Shown: piece by piece, positions 1-6,211 of the stretch | How positions within the stretch are numbered: the stretch's first letter is position 1 | How the letters are laid out: each line of letters starts with the position of its first letter | Assembly (NCBI GenBank): GCA_900539695.1 | Contig: UQDG01000039.1 | Location: 1-14,193 of the forward strand | Direction: 5' to 3' | Source: an uncultured Oscillospiraceae bacterium | GTDB taxonomy: Bacteria; Bacillota; Clostridia; Oscillospirales; Ruminococcaceae | Length of the DNA stretch: 14,193 nt | The notes under the pieces: model-generated | The model's input: only the letters and a program-made list of their open reading frames with translations | Told to the model about the DNA's origin: nothing | Database searches by the model: none | Program-made: the position numbers and the translations under genes

Positions 1-1683
1 GACTACTACGCCCAGCACATGCACAACTGCGACCTGGTCAATCTGGACGACATGCTGCAGAACGGCACCGTCATCAGCGGCACGCTGATTGAGAAGCCCC
101 ATTCCTTCTCCACCGCCTGCAACATTGCCACCCAGATCATCGCCCAGGTGGCGTCCAGCCAGTACGGCGGTCAGAGCATCAGCCTGACCCACCTGGCCCC
201 CTTCGTGGACGTCAGCCGCAAGAAGATCCGCCGCGATGTCGAGGCCGAGATGCGCGATCTGGGCATCGATCCCGGCGAGGAGAAAATTTCTGAGATCGTG
301 GAAAAGCGCCTGCGTGAGGAGATCAAGCGCGGCGTGCAGACCATCCAGTATCAGGTCGTCACCCTGATGACCACCAACGGCCAGGCCCCGTTCATCACCG
401 TGTTCATGTACCTGAACGAGGCCGGTGACAACCAGCGCCTGAAGTCCGACCTGGCCATCGTCATTGAGGAAATGCTGCGCCAGCGTTACCAGGGCGTCAA
501 GAACGAGGCCGGCGTCTGGATCACCCCCGCCTTCCCCAAGCTGATCTACGTGCTGGAGGATGACAATATCTACGAGGGCCAGCCCTACTACTACCTGACC
601 AAGCTGGCTGCCAAGTGCACCGCCAAACGCATGGTACCTGACTACATCAGCGAAAAGAAGATGCTGGAGTACAAGGTGGACAAAAACGGCGAGGGCCATT
701 GCTTCACCTGCATGGGCTGCCGCAGCTTCCTGACCCCCTATGTGGACGAGAACGGCAAGCCCAAGTATTATGGCCGCTTCAACCAGGGCGTTGTCACCAT
801 CAACCTGGTGGATGTGGCCTTGTCCAGCGGCGGCGACTTTGATAAGTTCTGGAAGATCTTTGACGAGCGCCTGGAGCTGTGCCACAAGGCCCTGATGTGC
901 CGCCACAACCGCCTGAAGGGCACCCTGAGCGACGCCGCCCCCATCCTGTGGCAGTACGGCGCCCTGGCCCGCCTGAAGAAGGGCGAACCCATCGACAAGC
1001 TGCTGTATGGCGGTTACTCCACCATCAGCCTGGGTTACGCAGGCCTGTATGAGTGCTGCAAATATATGACCGGCAAAAGCCACACCGACCCCGCCGCCAA
1101 GCCCTTTGCCCTGCACGTAATGCAGCATATGAACGATGCCTGCACCAAGTGGAAAGAGCAGCACAACATCGATTTCAGCCTGTACGGCACGCCGCTGGAG
1201 TCCACCACCTACAAGTTTGCCAAGTGCCTGCAGAAGCGCTTCGGCCTGGTGCCCGGTATCACCGACCGCAACTATATCACCAACTCCTACCACGTCCATG
1301 TAACCGAGCCGATCGACGCTTTCACCAAGCTGAAGTTCGAGAGCGAGTTCCAGCGCCTGTCCCCGGGCGGTGCCATCAGCTACGTGGAAGTGCCCAACAT
1401 GCAGGATAACCTTGAGGCTGTCATCAAGGTTATGCAGTTCATCTACGAGAACATCATGTACGCCGAGCTGAACACCAAGAGCGACTACTGCCAGGTGTGC
1501 GGCTACGACGGCGAGATCAGCATCGTGCAGGAGGACGGCAAGCTGGTTTGGGAGTGCCCCAAGTGCCACAACCGCGACCAGAACAAGCTGAACGTTGCCC
1601 GCCGCACCTGCGGCTACATCGGCACCCAGTTCTGGAACCAAGGCCGCACCGCCGAGATCAAGGACCGCGTGCTGCATCTGTAA
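1..1683 (+). CDS. nrdD: Anaerobic (class III) ribonucleoside-triphosphate reductase, C-terminal part (5' end outside window)
   Basis: Reduces ribonucleoside triphosphates to deoxyribonucleotides under anoxia with a glycyl radical installed by the radical-SAM activase NrdG. The frame is open from base 1, so the gene starts upstream; 560 residues are visible and the N-terminal ATP-cone region is missing. Numbering from codon 1, the substrate-domain motif HNCDLVNLDDML is at about 8-19. A MGCRSFL segment near 235-241 holds the cysteine expected to become the thiyl radical. A C-terminal zinc site is formed by C497, C500, C519 and C522. The glycyl-radical motif RxCGYxG ends at G541, 19 residues before the C-terminus. 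All key residues are present, so this looks functional. nrdG, often the next gene, is absent here; the downstream sequence is the repeat-rich pocket. Family assignment is very secure. Confidence 0.97.
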   Translation, partial: DYYAQHMHNCDLVNLDDMLQNGTVISGTLIEKPHSFSTACNIATQIIAQVASSQYGGQSISLTHLAPFVDVSRKKIRRDVEAEMRDLGIDPGEEKISEIVEKRLREEIKRGVQTIQYQVVTLMTTNGQAPFITVFMYLNEAGDNQRLKSDLAIVIEEMLRQRYQGVKNEAGVWITPAFPKLIYVLEDDNIYEGQPYYYLTKLAAKCTAKRMVPDYISEKKMLEYKVDKNGEGHCFTCMGCRSFLTPYVDENGKPKYYGRFNQGVVTINLVDVALSSGGDFDKFWKIFDERLELCHKALMCRHNRLKGTLSDAAPILWQYGALARLKKGEPIDKLLYGGYSTISLGYAGLYECCKYMTGKSHTDPAAKPFALHVMQHMNDACTKWKEQHNIDFSLYGTPLESTTYKFAKCLQKRFGLVPGITDRNYITNSYHVHVTEPIDAFTKLKFESEFQRLSPGGAISYVEVPNMQDNLEAVIKVMQFIYENIMYAELNTKSDYCQVCGYDGEISIVQEDGKLVWECPKCHNRDQNKLNVARRTCGYIGTQFWNQGRTAEIKDRVLHL

Positions 1684-1707
1684 ACAGCATTTTTTGTAAT
1701 GTAAATC

Positions 1708-1901
1708 TACAATTATATCTTAAGGCAACACCGCACAATTCCCGCCTGACGGCTTAAGCACCGCTCCGGCGGCCGCGGCACGGCATCTGCGTTGCCAAAA
1801 TGCTCGATAATACACAAAGTATTATCTGCGCTTTTGGCTTAGCATCTGCCGCACCTCGCTCTCCGTATCGGCACTTAGAATTATGCGGTATTGCCTTAAA
1901 T
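1708..1901 (-). repeat. 18-bp repeat copy L4, split by the MITE
   Basis: Bases 1708-1722 on the minus strand read TAAGATATAATTGTA. Bases 1897-1901, across the MITE, supply ATT plus a second TA. Removing the MITE (1723-1896) and one TA gives ATTTAAGATATAATTGTA, which matches the right-hand copy R2 (ATTTACGATATAGTTGTA) at 16 of 18 positions. It has the same orientation as copies L1-L3. It continues into GATTTACAT, as the outermost right copy continues into GATGAAGAT. Confidence 0.65.
1723..1896 (+). mobile_element. MITE-like palindromic element, copy 1 (174 bp)
   Basis: The element is bounded by AGGCAA and TTGCCT, with imperfect terminal inverted repeats: AGGCAACACCGCACAATTC against the reverse complement of GAATTATGCGGTATTGCCT, differing at two positions. 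An inner hairpin GATAATAC-ACAAA-GTATTATC (1806-1826) lies near the centre, and the intervening arms are also partly complementary, so either strand could fold into one long hairpin. TA flanks both ends (1721-1722 and 1897-1898), consistent with a 2-bp target duplication. There is no transposase and no credible ORF, so it would need to be moved in trans. A copy with only three substitutions lies at 6212-6385. It sits between the nrdD stop and the terminator at 1927-1961. Its status as a MITE is inferred from structure; the family is not recognised. Confidence 0.7.
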
Positions 1902-1926
1902 AAGACAAAACATCTTAAACAAGCAA

Positions 1927-1961
1927 GGCCGCTTCTACCGAAAGGTGGAGGCGGTCTTTTT
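1927..1961 (+). terminator. Rho-independent terminator, probably of nrdD
   Basis: An 11-bp stem CCGCTTCTACC / GGTGGAGGCGG (two G-U pairs) with a GAAA tetraloop is followed by TCTTTTT on the plus strand. It lies about 245 nt after the nrdD stop, or about 70 nt once the MITE and one TA are discounted, which fits the original nrdD transcript end. The opposite strand has no U-run. Confidence 0.8.
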
Positions 1962-1987
1962 GCCATCAGGGAATCAGAAAGGATTTT

Positions 1988-2050
1988 TTCAACTCTATCG
2001 TTAATATTTATTACAACACTTCGTTAATGAAGTACAAGTCTATCGTTAAT
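1988..2050 (-). repeat. Left cluster of 18-bp repeats (copies L3, L2, L1)
   Basis: Three minus-strand copies start at 2050 (ATTAACGATAGACTTGTA), 2028 (ATTAACGAAGTGTTGTA, one base shorter) and 2005 (ATTAACGATAGAGTTGAA). They match R2 at 15, 14 and 15 of 18 positions. The starts are 22 and 23 bp apart, about two helical turns. They lie beyond the 3' end of hipA and beyond the nrdD terminator, in a region of converging gene ends, so a simple promoter-operator role is not obvious. Confidence 0.65.
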
Positions 2051-2072
2051 GAAAAGCAACAATAGCGGTAAA

Positions 2073-2113
2073 GCGCCGCTCCCACGAGTCTGTGGAGGCG
2101 GCGCTCTTTATTT
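2073..2113 (+). terminator. Second hairpin terminator between the repeat cluster and hipA
   Basis: A 13-bp stem GCGCCGCTCCCAC / GTGGAGGCGGCGC with one mismatch and one G-U pair, loop GAGTCT, is followed by TCTTTATTT on the plus strand. The minus strand, where hipA ends 83 bp away, has only a weak TTTA tail, so this could be a poor bidirectional terminator. The 3' arm shares GTGGAGGCGG with the terminator at 1927-1961, suggesting duplication or a shared motif. Confidence 0.6.
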
Positions 2114-2195
2114 GATAATATGCTTTACCATATTCTGTTTAGATATTACGATTCACCTTGAAATATGGGAGACTACTTCATATCGGGAAAATAAG

Positions 2196-3320
2196 TTATG
2201 CAGATTCCAGTAAACATCTTACTTTCCCTTGGATAGCACTTTCCAGCATTTTAATGCGTTCATCACTGAGATTGTAGCGGCTATGTTTTTTGAACTTGAA
2301 AGTAAGCAAATGTCGCAGTTCCTGTTTTTGCTTTTGTCCAATAACGTGAAGAGCAACCTCATCGAAGTTCGCATACAGGGCAGGAGCTAATGTTTTTTCC
2401 TGTTCTGCGAGGTTGTTTAAATCATTGTCCATAACATAGCAATACAAGGACAGTCCATTGTCAAAGATGGGTGCTGGCCTCAACAATTGATTCGTATGGT
2501 TATCGACCAAGAAGCCGAAGTTGCCGAGGTGACGGTCCGTATTACGAATGATGGCATCCAGAACAAGCATATCTGCCAAGTCGTTTTTCCAGCCGTGGTC
2601 ATCAAACCAATCAATAATTTGGGAAATTCTGGAAGTTCTGATAAGTGTGGATGCCGGTACAAATGAAATATCTTTGCTAGTAAACAGTTCGCAGGTGGAG
2701 CAGAGCTGTCCCTTCCATTTTGAAAGACCGTAGGTAACATGAGGTATGCCCATTGCCTCTGCCACCTGTGCGGCATAGAACTCAGAATAGGGTTCTTTAC
2801 CTGTATTGGCTAAACCGCTCGTTCCACCTTTATAAAGCAGAACCTTACCTTCTTTCCTGCGCCACGCTTTAGGCAGCATACCATTCGTAGTAAATTCAGG
2901 AGAAGAACGAAATTTGGATGCCGGAGAACTACCATATCCAGTAAATGCAATCTGAGAAAGCACTTGGCTAAAACGATTATCGAAGAGATTTACTTCGGCA
3001 AAGGTTTTTTGGTCATTTGGGTATGTAACCCAATAGCAATCCGTCAGAGAAAGCCCTTTACAGATTTGCAGGATACCAATAAAGTCGTTTTCGCTCAAAC
3101 CGTTCTTTGATAAGAAATTTTGTGCATACGCACGATTTGCCGGAATCGTCCGATGTCGTAACCAGCGTGTGAGCGATTCGCTGGTAGGTGACATGCCAAG
3201 AGGAAGCCGTTCTACCTTATCTTTATTTATTGAGGTAATCGAAACATCAATGCCATCGATAGTTCGTTTAGTCATAAAATTAAGCAGAACATCGTCAAAT
3301 TGTTTTAGTACAAAATCCAT
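2196..3320 (-). CDS. HipA-like serine/threonine kinase without adjacent antitoxin
   Basis: 374 residues. The C-terminal part carries a HipA-type kinase fold: an ATP-binding segment around LLYKGGTSG (161-169, likely lysine K164), an SEFYAAQVAEAMG helix, the catalytic loop RNTDRHLGN (N260, D262, H264, N267) and a metal-binding DNG (287-289). Residues 1-150 form a lineage-specific N-terminal region rather than a separate HipB protein. HipA kinases phosphorylate translation factors or aminoacyl-tRNA synthetases and can cause growth arrest; the substrate here cannot be read from sequence. The start at 3320 is supported by GAGAGGAGG at 3328-3336, five bases after which comes TTTTATG-type spacing, and by a strong promoter. 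No helix-turn-helix ORF lies upstream or downstream. Base composition is clearly AT-rich relative to the neighbours, suggesting horizontal acquisition. Kinase family call is firm; toxin role is uncertain. Confidence 0.88.
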   Translation of the reverse strand: MDFVLKQFDDVLLNFMTKRTIDGIDVSITSINKDKVERLPLGMSPTSESLTRWLRHRTIPANRAYAQNFLSKNGLSENDFIGILQICKGLSLTDCYWVTYPNDQKTFAEVNLFDNRFSQVLSQIAFTGYGSSPASKFRSSPEFTTNGMLPKAWRRKEGKVLLYKGGTSGLANTGKEPYSEFYAAQVAEAMGIPHVTYGLSKWKGQLCSTCELFTSKDISFVPASTLIRTSRISQIIDWFDDHGWKNDLADMLVLDAIIRNTDRHLGNFGFLVDNHTNQLLRPAPIFDNGLSLYCYVMDNDLNNLAEQEKTLAPALYANFDEVALHVIGQKQKQELRHLLTFKFKKHSRYNLSDERIKMLESAIQGKVRCLLESA

Positions 3321-3355
3321 AAAATTTCCTCCTCTCGCAAATAATTTATAAAAAT

Positions 3356-3384
3356 ATTATAGCATACAGCGCCATTTTTCTCAA
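3356..3384 (-). promoter_or_regulatory. Sigma-A promoter of the hipA-like gene
   Basis: On the minus strand a -35 box TTGAGA (3384-3379) and a -10 box TATAAT (3361-3356) are separated by 17 bp. A TG one base before the -10 makes it an extended -10 (TGCTATAAT). The start codon is at 3320 with its ribosome binding site at 3328-3336, giving a leader of about 30 nt. A degenerate copy of the 18-bp repeat, at about 3391-3408, lies just upstream of the -35. Confidence 0.8.
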
Positions 3385-3390
3385 CATTTT

Positions 3391-3408
3391 ATTCCCGATA
3401 GTTGTCAT
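3391..3408 (+). repeat. Possible degenerate 18-bp repeat next to the hipA promoter
   Basis: ATTCCCGATAGTTGTCAT aligns to ATTTACGATATAGTTGTA only with a 2-base gap (about 13 positions shared). It lies 6 bp upstream of the hipA -35 box. A second weak relative, TCACAACGGTTGTAAAT at about 3446-3462, shares GTTGTAAA with R2. Both are weak and may be chance in AT-rich DNA. Confidence 0.25.
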
Positions 3409-3578
3409 CGCCACAGTGAAATATAATCTCTAACACCCTAAAGAGTCACAACGGTTGTAAATAAAGCGCTGTTTTCGGTCGATAAGAGAAACCCAAAAAT
3501 GCTGACTCACATAGGTTCGAAATCTTTGCGTTTTGCCCCAAAGCACATAGCGTTTATTCAAGGCAGGCGCTTTTTTAT

Positions 3579-3695
3579 ATTTGCGATATAGTTGTAGATT
3601 CCCCGATTCGTTGAGGTTCCTTATTTACGATATAGTTGTAAAAAATCGCCCCAAAACCACTCAAAAGCGGCTGTTTCATTTACGATACAATTGTA
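3579..3695 (+). repeat. Right cluster of 18-bp repeats (copies R1, R2, R3)
   Basis: Plus-strand copies are at 3579-3596 (ATTTGCGATATAGTTGTA), 3623-3640 (ATTTACGATATAGTTGTA) and 3678-3695 (ATTTACGATACAATTGTA). Start-to-start distances are 44 and 55 bp, near whole numbers of helical turns. Each has weak internal dyad symmetry (TTTAC...GTAAA-like), as expected of a protein-binding site. The sequence between copies is unrelated. The whole 3321-3769 gap (449 bp) contains no credible gene: only the hipA promoter, these repeats and the terminator of the next operon. Confidence 0.75.
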
Positions 3696-3712
3696 GATGA
3701 AGATGTAAGGTC

Positions 3713-3763
3713 AAGTAAAACAGCCCCTTTATTGTCAGGTACCAGATGACAATAAAGGGGCTG
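3713..3763 (-). terminator. Strong intrinsic terminator of the glycosyltransferase-MATE operon
   Basis: A perfect 17-bp stem CAGCCCCTTTATTGTCA (3721-3737) / its reverse complement (3747-3763) encloses a 9-nt loop containing GGTACC. On the minus strand the hairpin follows the MATE stop by six bases, is preceded by an A-rich stretch and followed by TTTTACTT. The plus-strand side ends TAATTTTTA, so it may terminate in both directions. Confidence 0.9.
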
Positions 3764-3769
3764 TAATTT

Positions 3770-5098
3770 TTATGGTTGTTGCTTTTTGCAAGTATAAAAG
3801 TAGTATGGTATCTCAAAACAGAGCATGACGCACCAGCCGAAGGCACAGGCATAGGCGATACCGGGCAGGCCGATGCGGGGGGCCAGCAGGGCAGCTCCGA
3901 GGGCGCGCAGGCCGGCCTGCAGGCAGGTGCCGATGAGGGTAGTGGTCATCTTGCCCATGCCGCGGTAGAAGCCCTGGAAGGCATTGGTCAGCGCAGGCAG
4001 GGCGTAGAACAGCGCCATATAGCCTAGGTATTGGCTGCCCAGGGTCACGATCTCGGCGGCACCCTCCCCTGCCACAAACAGGCTGACGACAGGCGCACGC
4101 AGCAGCCAGGTCAGGCTGCCCACCAGCAGCCAGTAGCACAACTCCAACCGGATGCCCACGCGGAAGCCGGGGCGGATGCGTTCCTTTTGGTTGGCGCCGC
4201 GGTTCTGGGCAATGTAAGTGGTAATGGCGGTGGCAATACTTTGCTGCGGGGTAAAGGCGAAGTCATCCACGCGGGTGACAGCGTTGAACGCGGCGATGGC
4301 CTGCACGCCCAGCGCGTTGACCTGTCCCTGGATCAGCACCTTGCAGACAGGCTGTACCGCCTGCTGTAAGGCTGTGACAGCGCCATACTGCAAAATGCGA
4401 CCCAGCAGCGCCGGGCGGATGCGCCACTGGCTGTGCGCCGGGCAAAGCTGCGGCACATGGCGCGTCATGTACCAGGCGGCCATGATGGCGCTGGCGGCCT
4501 CGGCCACCACGGTGGTGACGGCGCTGCAAACGATACCAAACCCCAGTCCGCCGATAAGCACGATGTCCAGCACGGCGTTGAGCACGGCGGAAAACGCCAG
4601 AAATTTGAGCGGCGTTTTGGAGTCACCCACACTTTTCAGGCCCGCCGCCAGCGCGTTATAGAAAAACGTAAACGGCGCGCCCAAAAACGTGATGCGCAGA
4701 TAAATGCCGGTACTATGCAAAATTTCATCGGGCACCGCCAGGCTGTGCAAAATCAGCGGCGCGGCGGCCACGCCCAGCAGTGCCACGGCACAGCAGAGCG
4801 CTGCGCCGAACAGCAGGGTCGTAGCCAACGTTTCCTTTAAGCGTTCCTCATTTTTCGCGCCGAAGGCCTCGCTCATCAGCACACCGGCGCCGATGCATAG
4901 CCCGCTGACGGCCAGGATGACCAGGTTCATCACCGGGCCGGCAATGCCCTCGGCCGCCAGGGCGTCCTGCCCGATGAAGCGGCCCGCGATGATGGAATCC
5001 ACCGCATTATAGGCCAGCTGCAGCCAGTTACCCAGCAGCAGCGGCACCGCATAAAAGAACAGGTGCCCCAGCGGGGCACCCTTTGTCATATCACGCAT
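3770..5098 (-). CDS. MATE-family multidrug/metabolite exporter
   Basis: 442 residues from the chosen start, the usual size for the 12-helix MATE family, which exports drugs or metabolites in exchange for Na+ or H+. The N-terminus, MRDMTKGAPLGHLFFYAVPL followed by LLGNWLQLAYNAVDSIIAGR, is typical of clostridial MATE proteins. Hydrophobic helices alternate along the whole length, with the internal repeat of two six-helix bundles. The frame stays open upstream to 5221, but that part overlaps the glycosyltransferase gene and has no family similarity. The start at 5098 lies five bases after the glycosyltransferase stop; ATG at 5089 (MTKG) is an alternative. A GAGGAAG sequence inside the end of the upstream gene may serve as a distant ribosome binding site. 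It is cotranscribed with the glycosyltransferase; the substrate is unknown. Confidence 0.9.
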   Translation of the reverse strand: MRDMTKGAPLGHLFFYAVPLLLGNWLQLAYNAVDSIIAGRFIGQDALAAEGIAGPVMNLVILAVSGLCIGAGVLMSEAFGAKNEERLKETLATTLLFGAALCCAVALLGVAAAPLILHSLAVPDEILHSTGIYLRITFLGAPFTFFYNALAAGLKSVGDSKTPLKFLAFSAVLNAVLDIVLIGGLGFGIVCSAVTTVVAEAASAIMAAWYMTRHVPQLCPAHSQWRIRPALLGRILQYGAVTALQQAVQPVCKVLIQGQVNALGVQAIAAFNAVTRVDDFAFTPQQSIATAITTYIAQNRGANQKERIRPGFRVGIRLELCYWLLVGSLTWLLRAPVVSLFVAGEGAAEIVTLGSQYLGYMALFYALPALTNAFQGFYRGMGKMTTTLIGTCLQAGLRALGAALLAPRIGLPGIAYACAFGWCVMLCFEIPYYFYTCKKQQP

Positions 5099-5103
5099 AA
5101 GCG

Positions 5104-6045
5104 TTATTGATCTTCCTCGGTCTCGGCCACAATGTAGATGGGGCGGTGCTTGACTTCCAGGTAAGTCTTGGCCAGGTACTCGCCCACGATGCCGGTGCAG
5201 AACAGCTGCACACCGCTGCACAGCAGGATGATGCAGACCATGCTGGGCCAGCCGGAGGTTGGGTCACCAAACATCAGCGCACGGACAATTACGAAAATAA
5301 TGCCGATGAACGCCAGGATGCAGAACAGCACGCCCACTCCGGCGGCGATGAGCAGCGGCGTGGTGGAGAAGCCGACGATGCCCTCGATGGAGTATTTAAA
5401 GAGTCCCCAGAAGTTCCACTTGGTGGTGCCGGCCACGCGCTCGATGTTCTCGTAATCGAACCACTTGGTCTTGAAGCCGACCCAGCTGAAAATACCCTTG
5501 CTGAAGCGGTTATACTCGGCCATGCTGAGCACGGCGTCGGTCATTTTGCGGCTCATCAGGCGGAAATCACGCGCGCCGTCGACAATTTCCGTGTCCGACA
5601 TCTTGTTGATGATCTGGTAGAACTTGCGGGCGAACCAGCTGCGCAGCAGCGGCTCGCCCTTGCGGGTGGTGCGGCGGGTGGCGGCACAATCGTAGTCGCC
5701 GGTCAGCAGCGTATCCAGCATCTGGGGCAGCAGCGTAGGCGGGTCCTGCAAATCGGCATCCATGGTGGCAATGTAGTCACCCTTAGCGGCTTTCAGGCCC
5801 GCATAGATGCCAGCCTCCTTGCCAAAATTGCGGCTGAACGAAACGTACCGCACGCGGTCATCCTGGGCGTGCAGCTCGCGGGCCACGCGCAGGGTACCAT
5901 CGCGGGAGCCGTCATCCACAAAGATGAACTCGAAATCCGCGCCGTGGCTGGTTTTCATCTCGGCCGCCACACGGCTGGCCTCTTTATAAAACAGAGGCAT
6001 CGCCTCTTCCTCATTATAACAAGGTACGATCAGACTGATGAGCAT
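5104..6045 (-). CDS. GT2-family membrane glycosyltransferase (GtrB/DPM1-like, polyprenyl-phosphate glycosyltransferase)
   Basis: 313 residues. The cytoplasmic GT-A domain begins MLISLIVPCYNEEE, with VDDGSRDGT (43-51), the DxD-type metal site MDADLQDPP (95-103) and the RNFGKEAGI segment (72-80). The sequence DGARDFRLMSR (156-166) follows. Two C-terminal transmembrane helices span roughly 228-258 and 267-289. This arrangement is that of GtrB, YkoT and DPM1-like enzymes, which move a sugar from a nucleotide donor to undecaprenyl phosphate for later transfer to wall or surface polymers. Sugar and final acceptor cannot be told. It is first in a two-gene operon with the MATE exporter, behind the promoter at 6084-6112. 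The ribosome binding site (GCAGGT) is weak. Whether the MATE partner handles a related substrate is unknown. Confidence 0.92.
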   Translation of the reverse strand: MLISLIVPCYNEEEAMPLFYKEASRVAAEMKTSHGADFEFIFVDDGSRDGTLRVARELHAQDDRVRYVSFSRNFGKEAGIYAGLKAAKGDYIATMDADLQDPPTLLPQMLDTLLTGDYDCAATRRTTRKGEPLLRSWFARKFYQIINKMSDTEIVDGARDFRLMSRKMTDAVLSMAEYNRFSKGIFSWVGFKTKWFDYENIERVAGTTKWNFWGLFKYSIEGIVGFSTTPLLIAAGVGVLFCILAFIGIIFVIVRALMFGDPTSGWPSMVCIILLCSGVQLFCTGIVGEYLAKTYLEVKHRPIYIVAETEEDQ

Positions 6046-6083
6046 GGTTTGTGACCTGCTTTCGTGACAAATTTGTATCTTTT

Positions 6084-6112
6084 ATTATATCGTACTTTTC
6101 TCCTTTTGTAAA
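6084..6112 (-). promoter_or_regulatory. Sigma-A promoter of the glycosyltransferase-MATE operon
   Basis: On the minus strand a -35 box TTTACA (6112-6107) and a perfect -10 box TATAAT (6089-6084) are separated by 17 bp. The expected start site lies about 32 nt before the ATG at 6045. The -10 context TACGATATAAT resembles the core of the 18-bp repeat, but the similarity stops there and is probably chance. Confidence 0.8.
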
Positions 6113-6130
6113 CAATGGAAATATAGGTCG

Positions 6131-6163
6131 ATGCCCCACGGGCCGATGCAAGCATCGGTCCCT
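6131..6163. repeat. GC-rich hairpin, possible dispersed intergenic repeat
   Basis: GGGCCGATGC and GCATCGGTCCC form a stem of about 10 bp with one bulged base and a very short loop (6140-6162). A second GATGCCCC lies just before it. It sits between the operon promoter at 6084-6112 and the leuS-side terminator. No U-run follows on either strand. It looks like the short palindromic repeats common between clostridial genes, but there is only one copy in this window. Confidence 0.35.
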
Positions 6164-6171
6164 ACAAAGCA

Positions 6172-6205
6172 TAACAAAAAGGCAGGACCATTGCGTCCTG
6201 CCTTT
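6172..6205 (-). terminator. Rho-independent terminator of the leuS operon
   Basis: An 11-bp perfect stem AAAGGCAGGAC (6178-6188) / GTCCTGCCTTT (6195-6205) with a 6-nt loop is followed on the minus strand by a T-rich tail (CCTTTTTGTT). It lies about 220 nt beyond the leuS stop, with the second MITE copy in between; without the MITE the distance would be about 47 nt. Confidence 0.82.
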
Positions 6206-6211
6206 GATTAA

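Larger units (their letters stand above)
1706..3698. mobile_element. Putative kinase-bearing cassette bounded by inverted repeat clusters
   Basis: The outermost repeat copies form an imperfect inverted pair: ATCTACAATTATATCTTAAAT on the left (after MITE removal) against the reverse complement of the right end (3678-3698), 19 of 21 matching. Inside lie more copies in matching inverted orientation, the AT-rich hipA-like gene and nothing else recognisable. One sampled 60-nt stretch of hipA (2281-2340) has 21 G or C bases, far below the neighbouring housekeeping genes. Multiple outward-reading binding-site-like repeats at both ends recall Tn7-type transposon ends, but no transposase or recombinase is present. 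Mobility is inference; a degenerate integrated plasmid fragment with iterons is an alternative. Confidence 0.3.

Noticed and set aside
1754..2027. Small ORFs in both strands over the MITE and terminator
   Set aside because: They follow the palindromic element rather than coding pattern, lack ribosome binding sites and have no similarity I recognise.
3587..3636. Promoters built on TATAGT in repeats R1 and R2
   Set aside because: No -35 box at suitable spacing and no gene downstream on the plus strand.
3579..3695. CRISPR array
   Set aside because: Three 18-bp repeats with unequal spacers (26 and 37 bp) and reverse-oriented copies on the other side of hipA. Repeats are too short and diverged and there are no cas genes; the TTGTAGAT ending recalls Cas12a repeats only by chance.
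3678..3698. BlaI/MecI or CopY operator (TACAATTGTA fits TACAnnTGTA)
   Set aside because: Only copy R3 has the perfect core. The others diverge from it, no regulator or target gene is adjacent, and half of the copies lie at converging gene ends.
5099..5221. N-terminal extension of the MATE protein to 5221
   Set aside because: The extra 41 residues overlap the glycosyltransferase, are cysteine/arginine-rich and unlike MATE N-termini; the family start is at 5098 or 5089.
5107..6054. Open frame of 315 codons opposite the glycosyltransferase
   Set aside because: It mirrors a clear GT2 gene with promoter and operon partner; its translation looks like a reverse-strand artefact.
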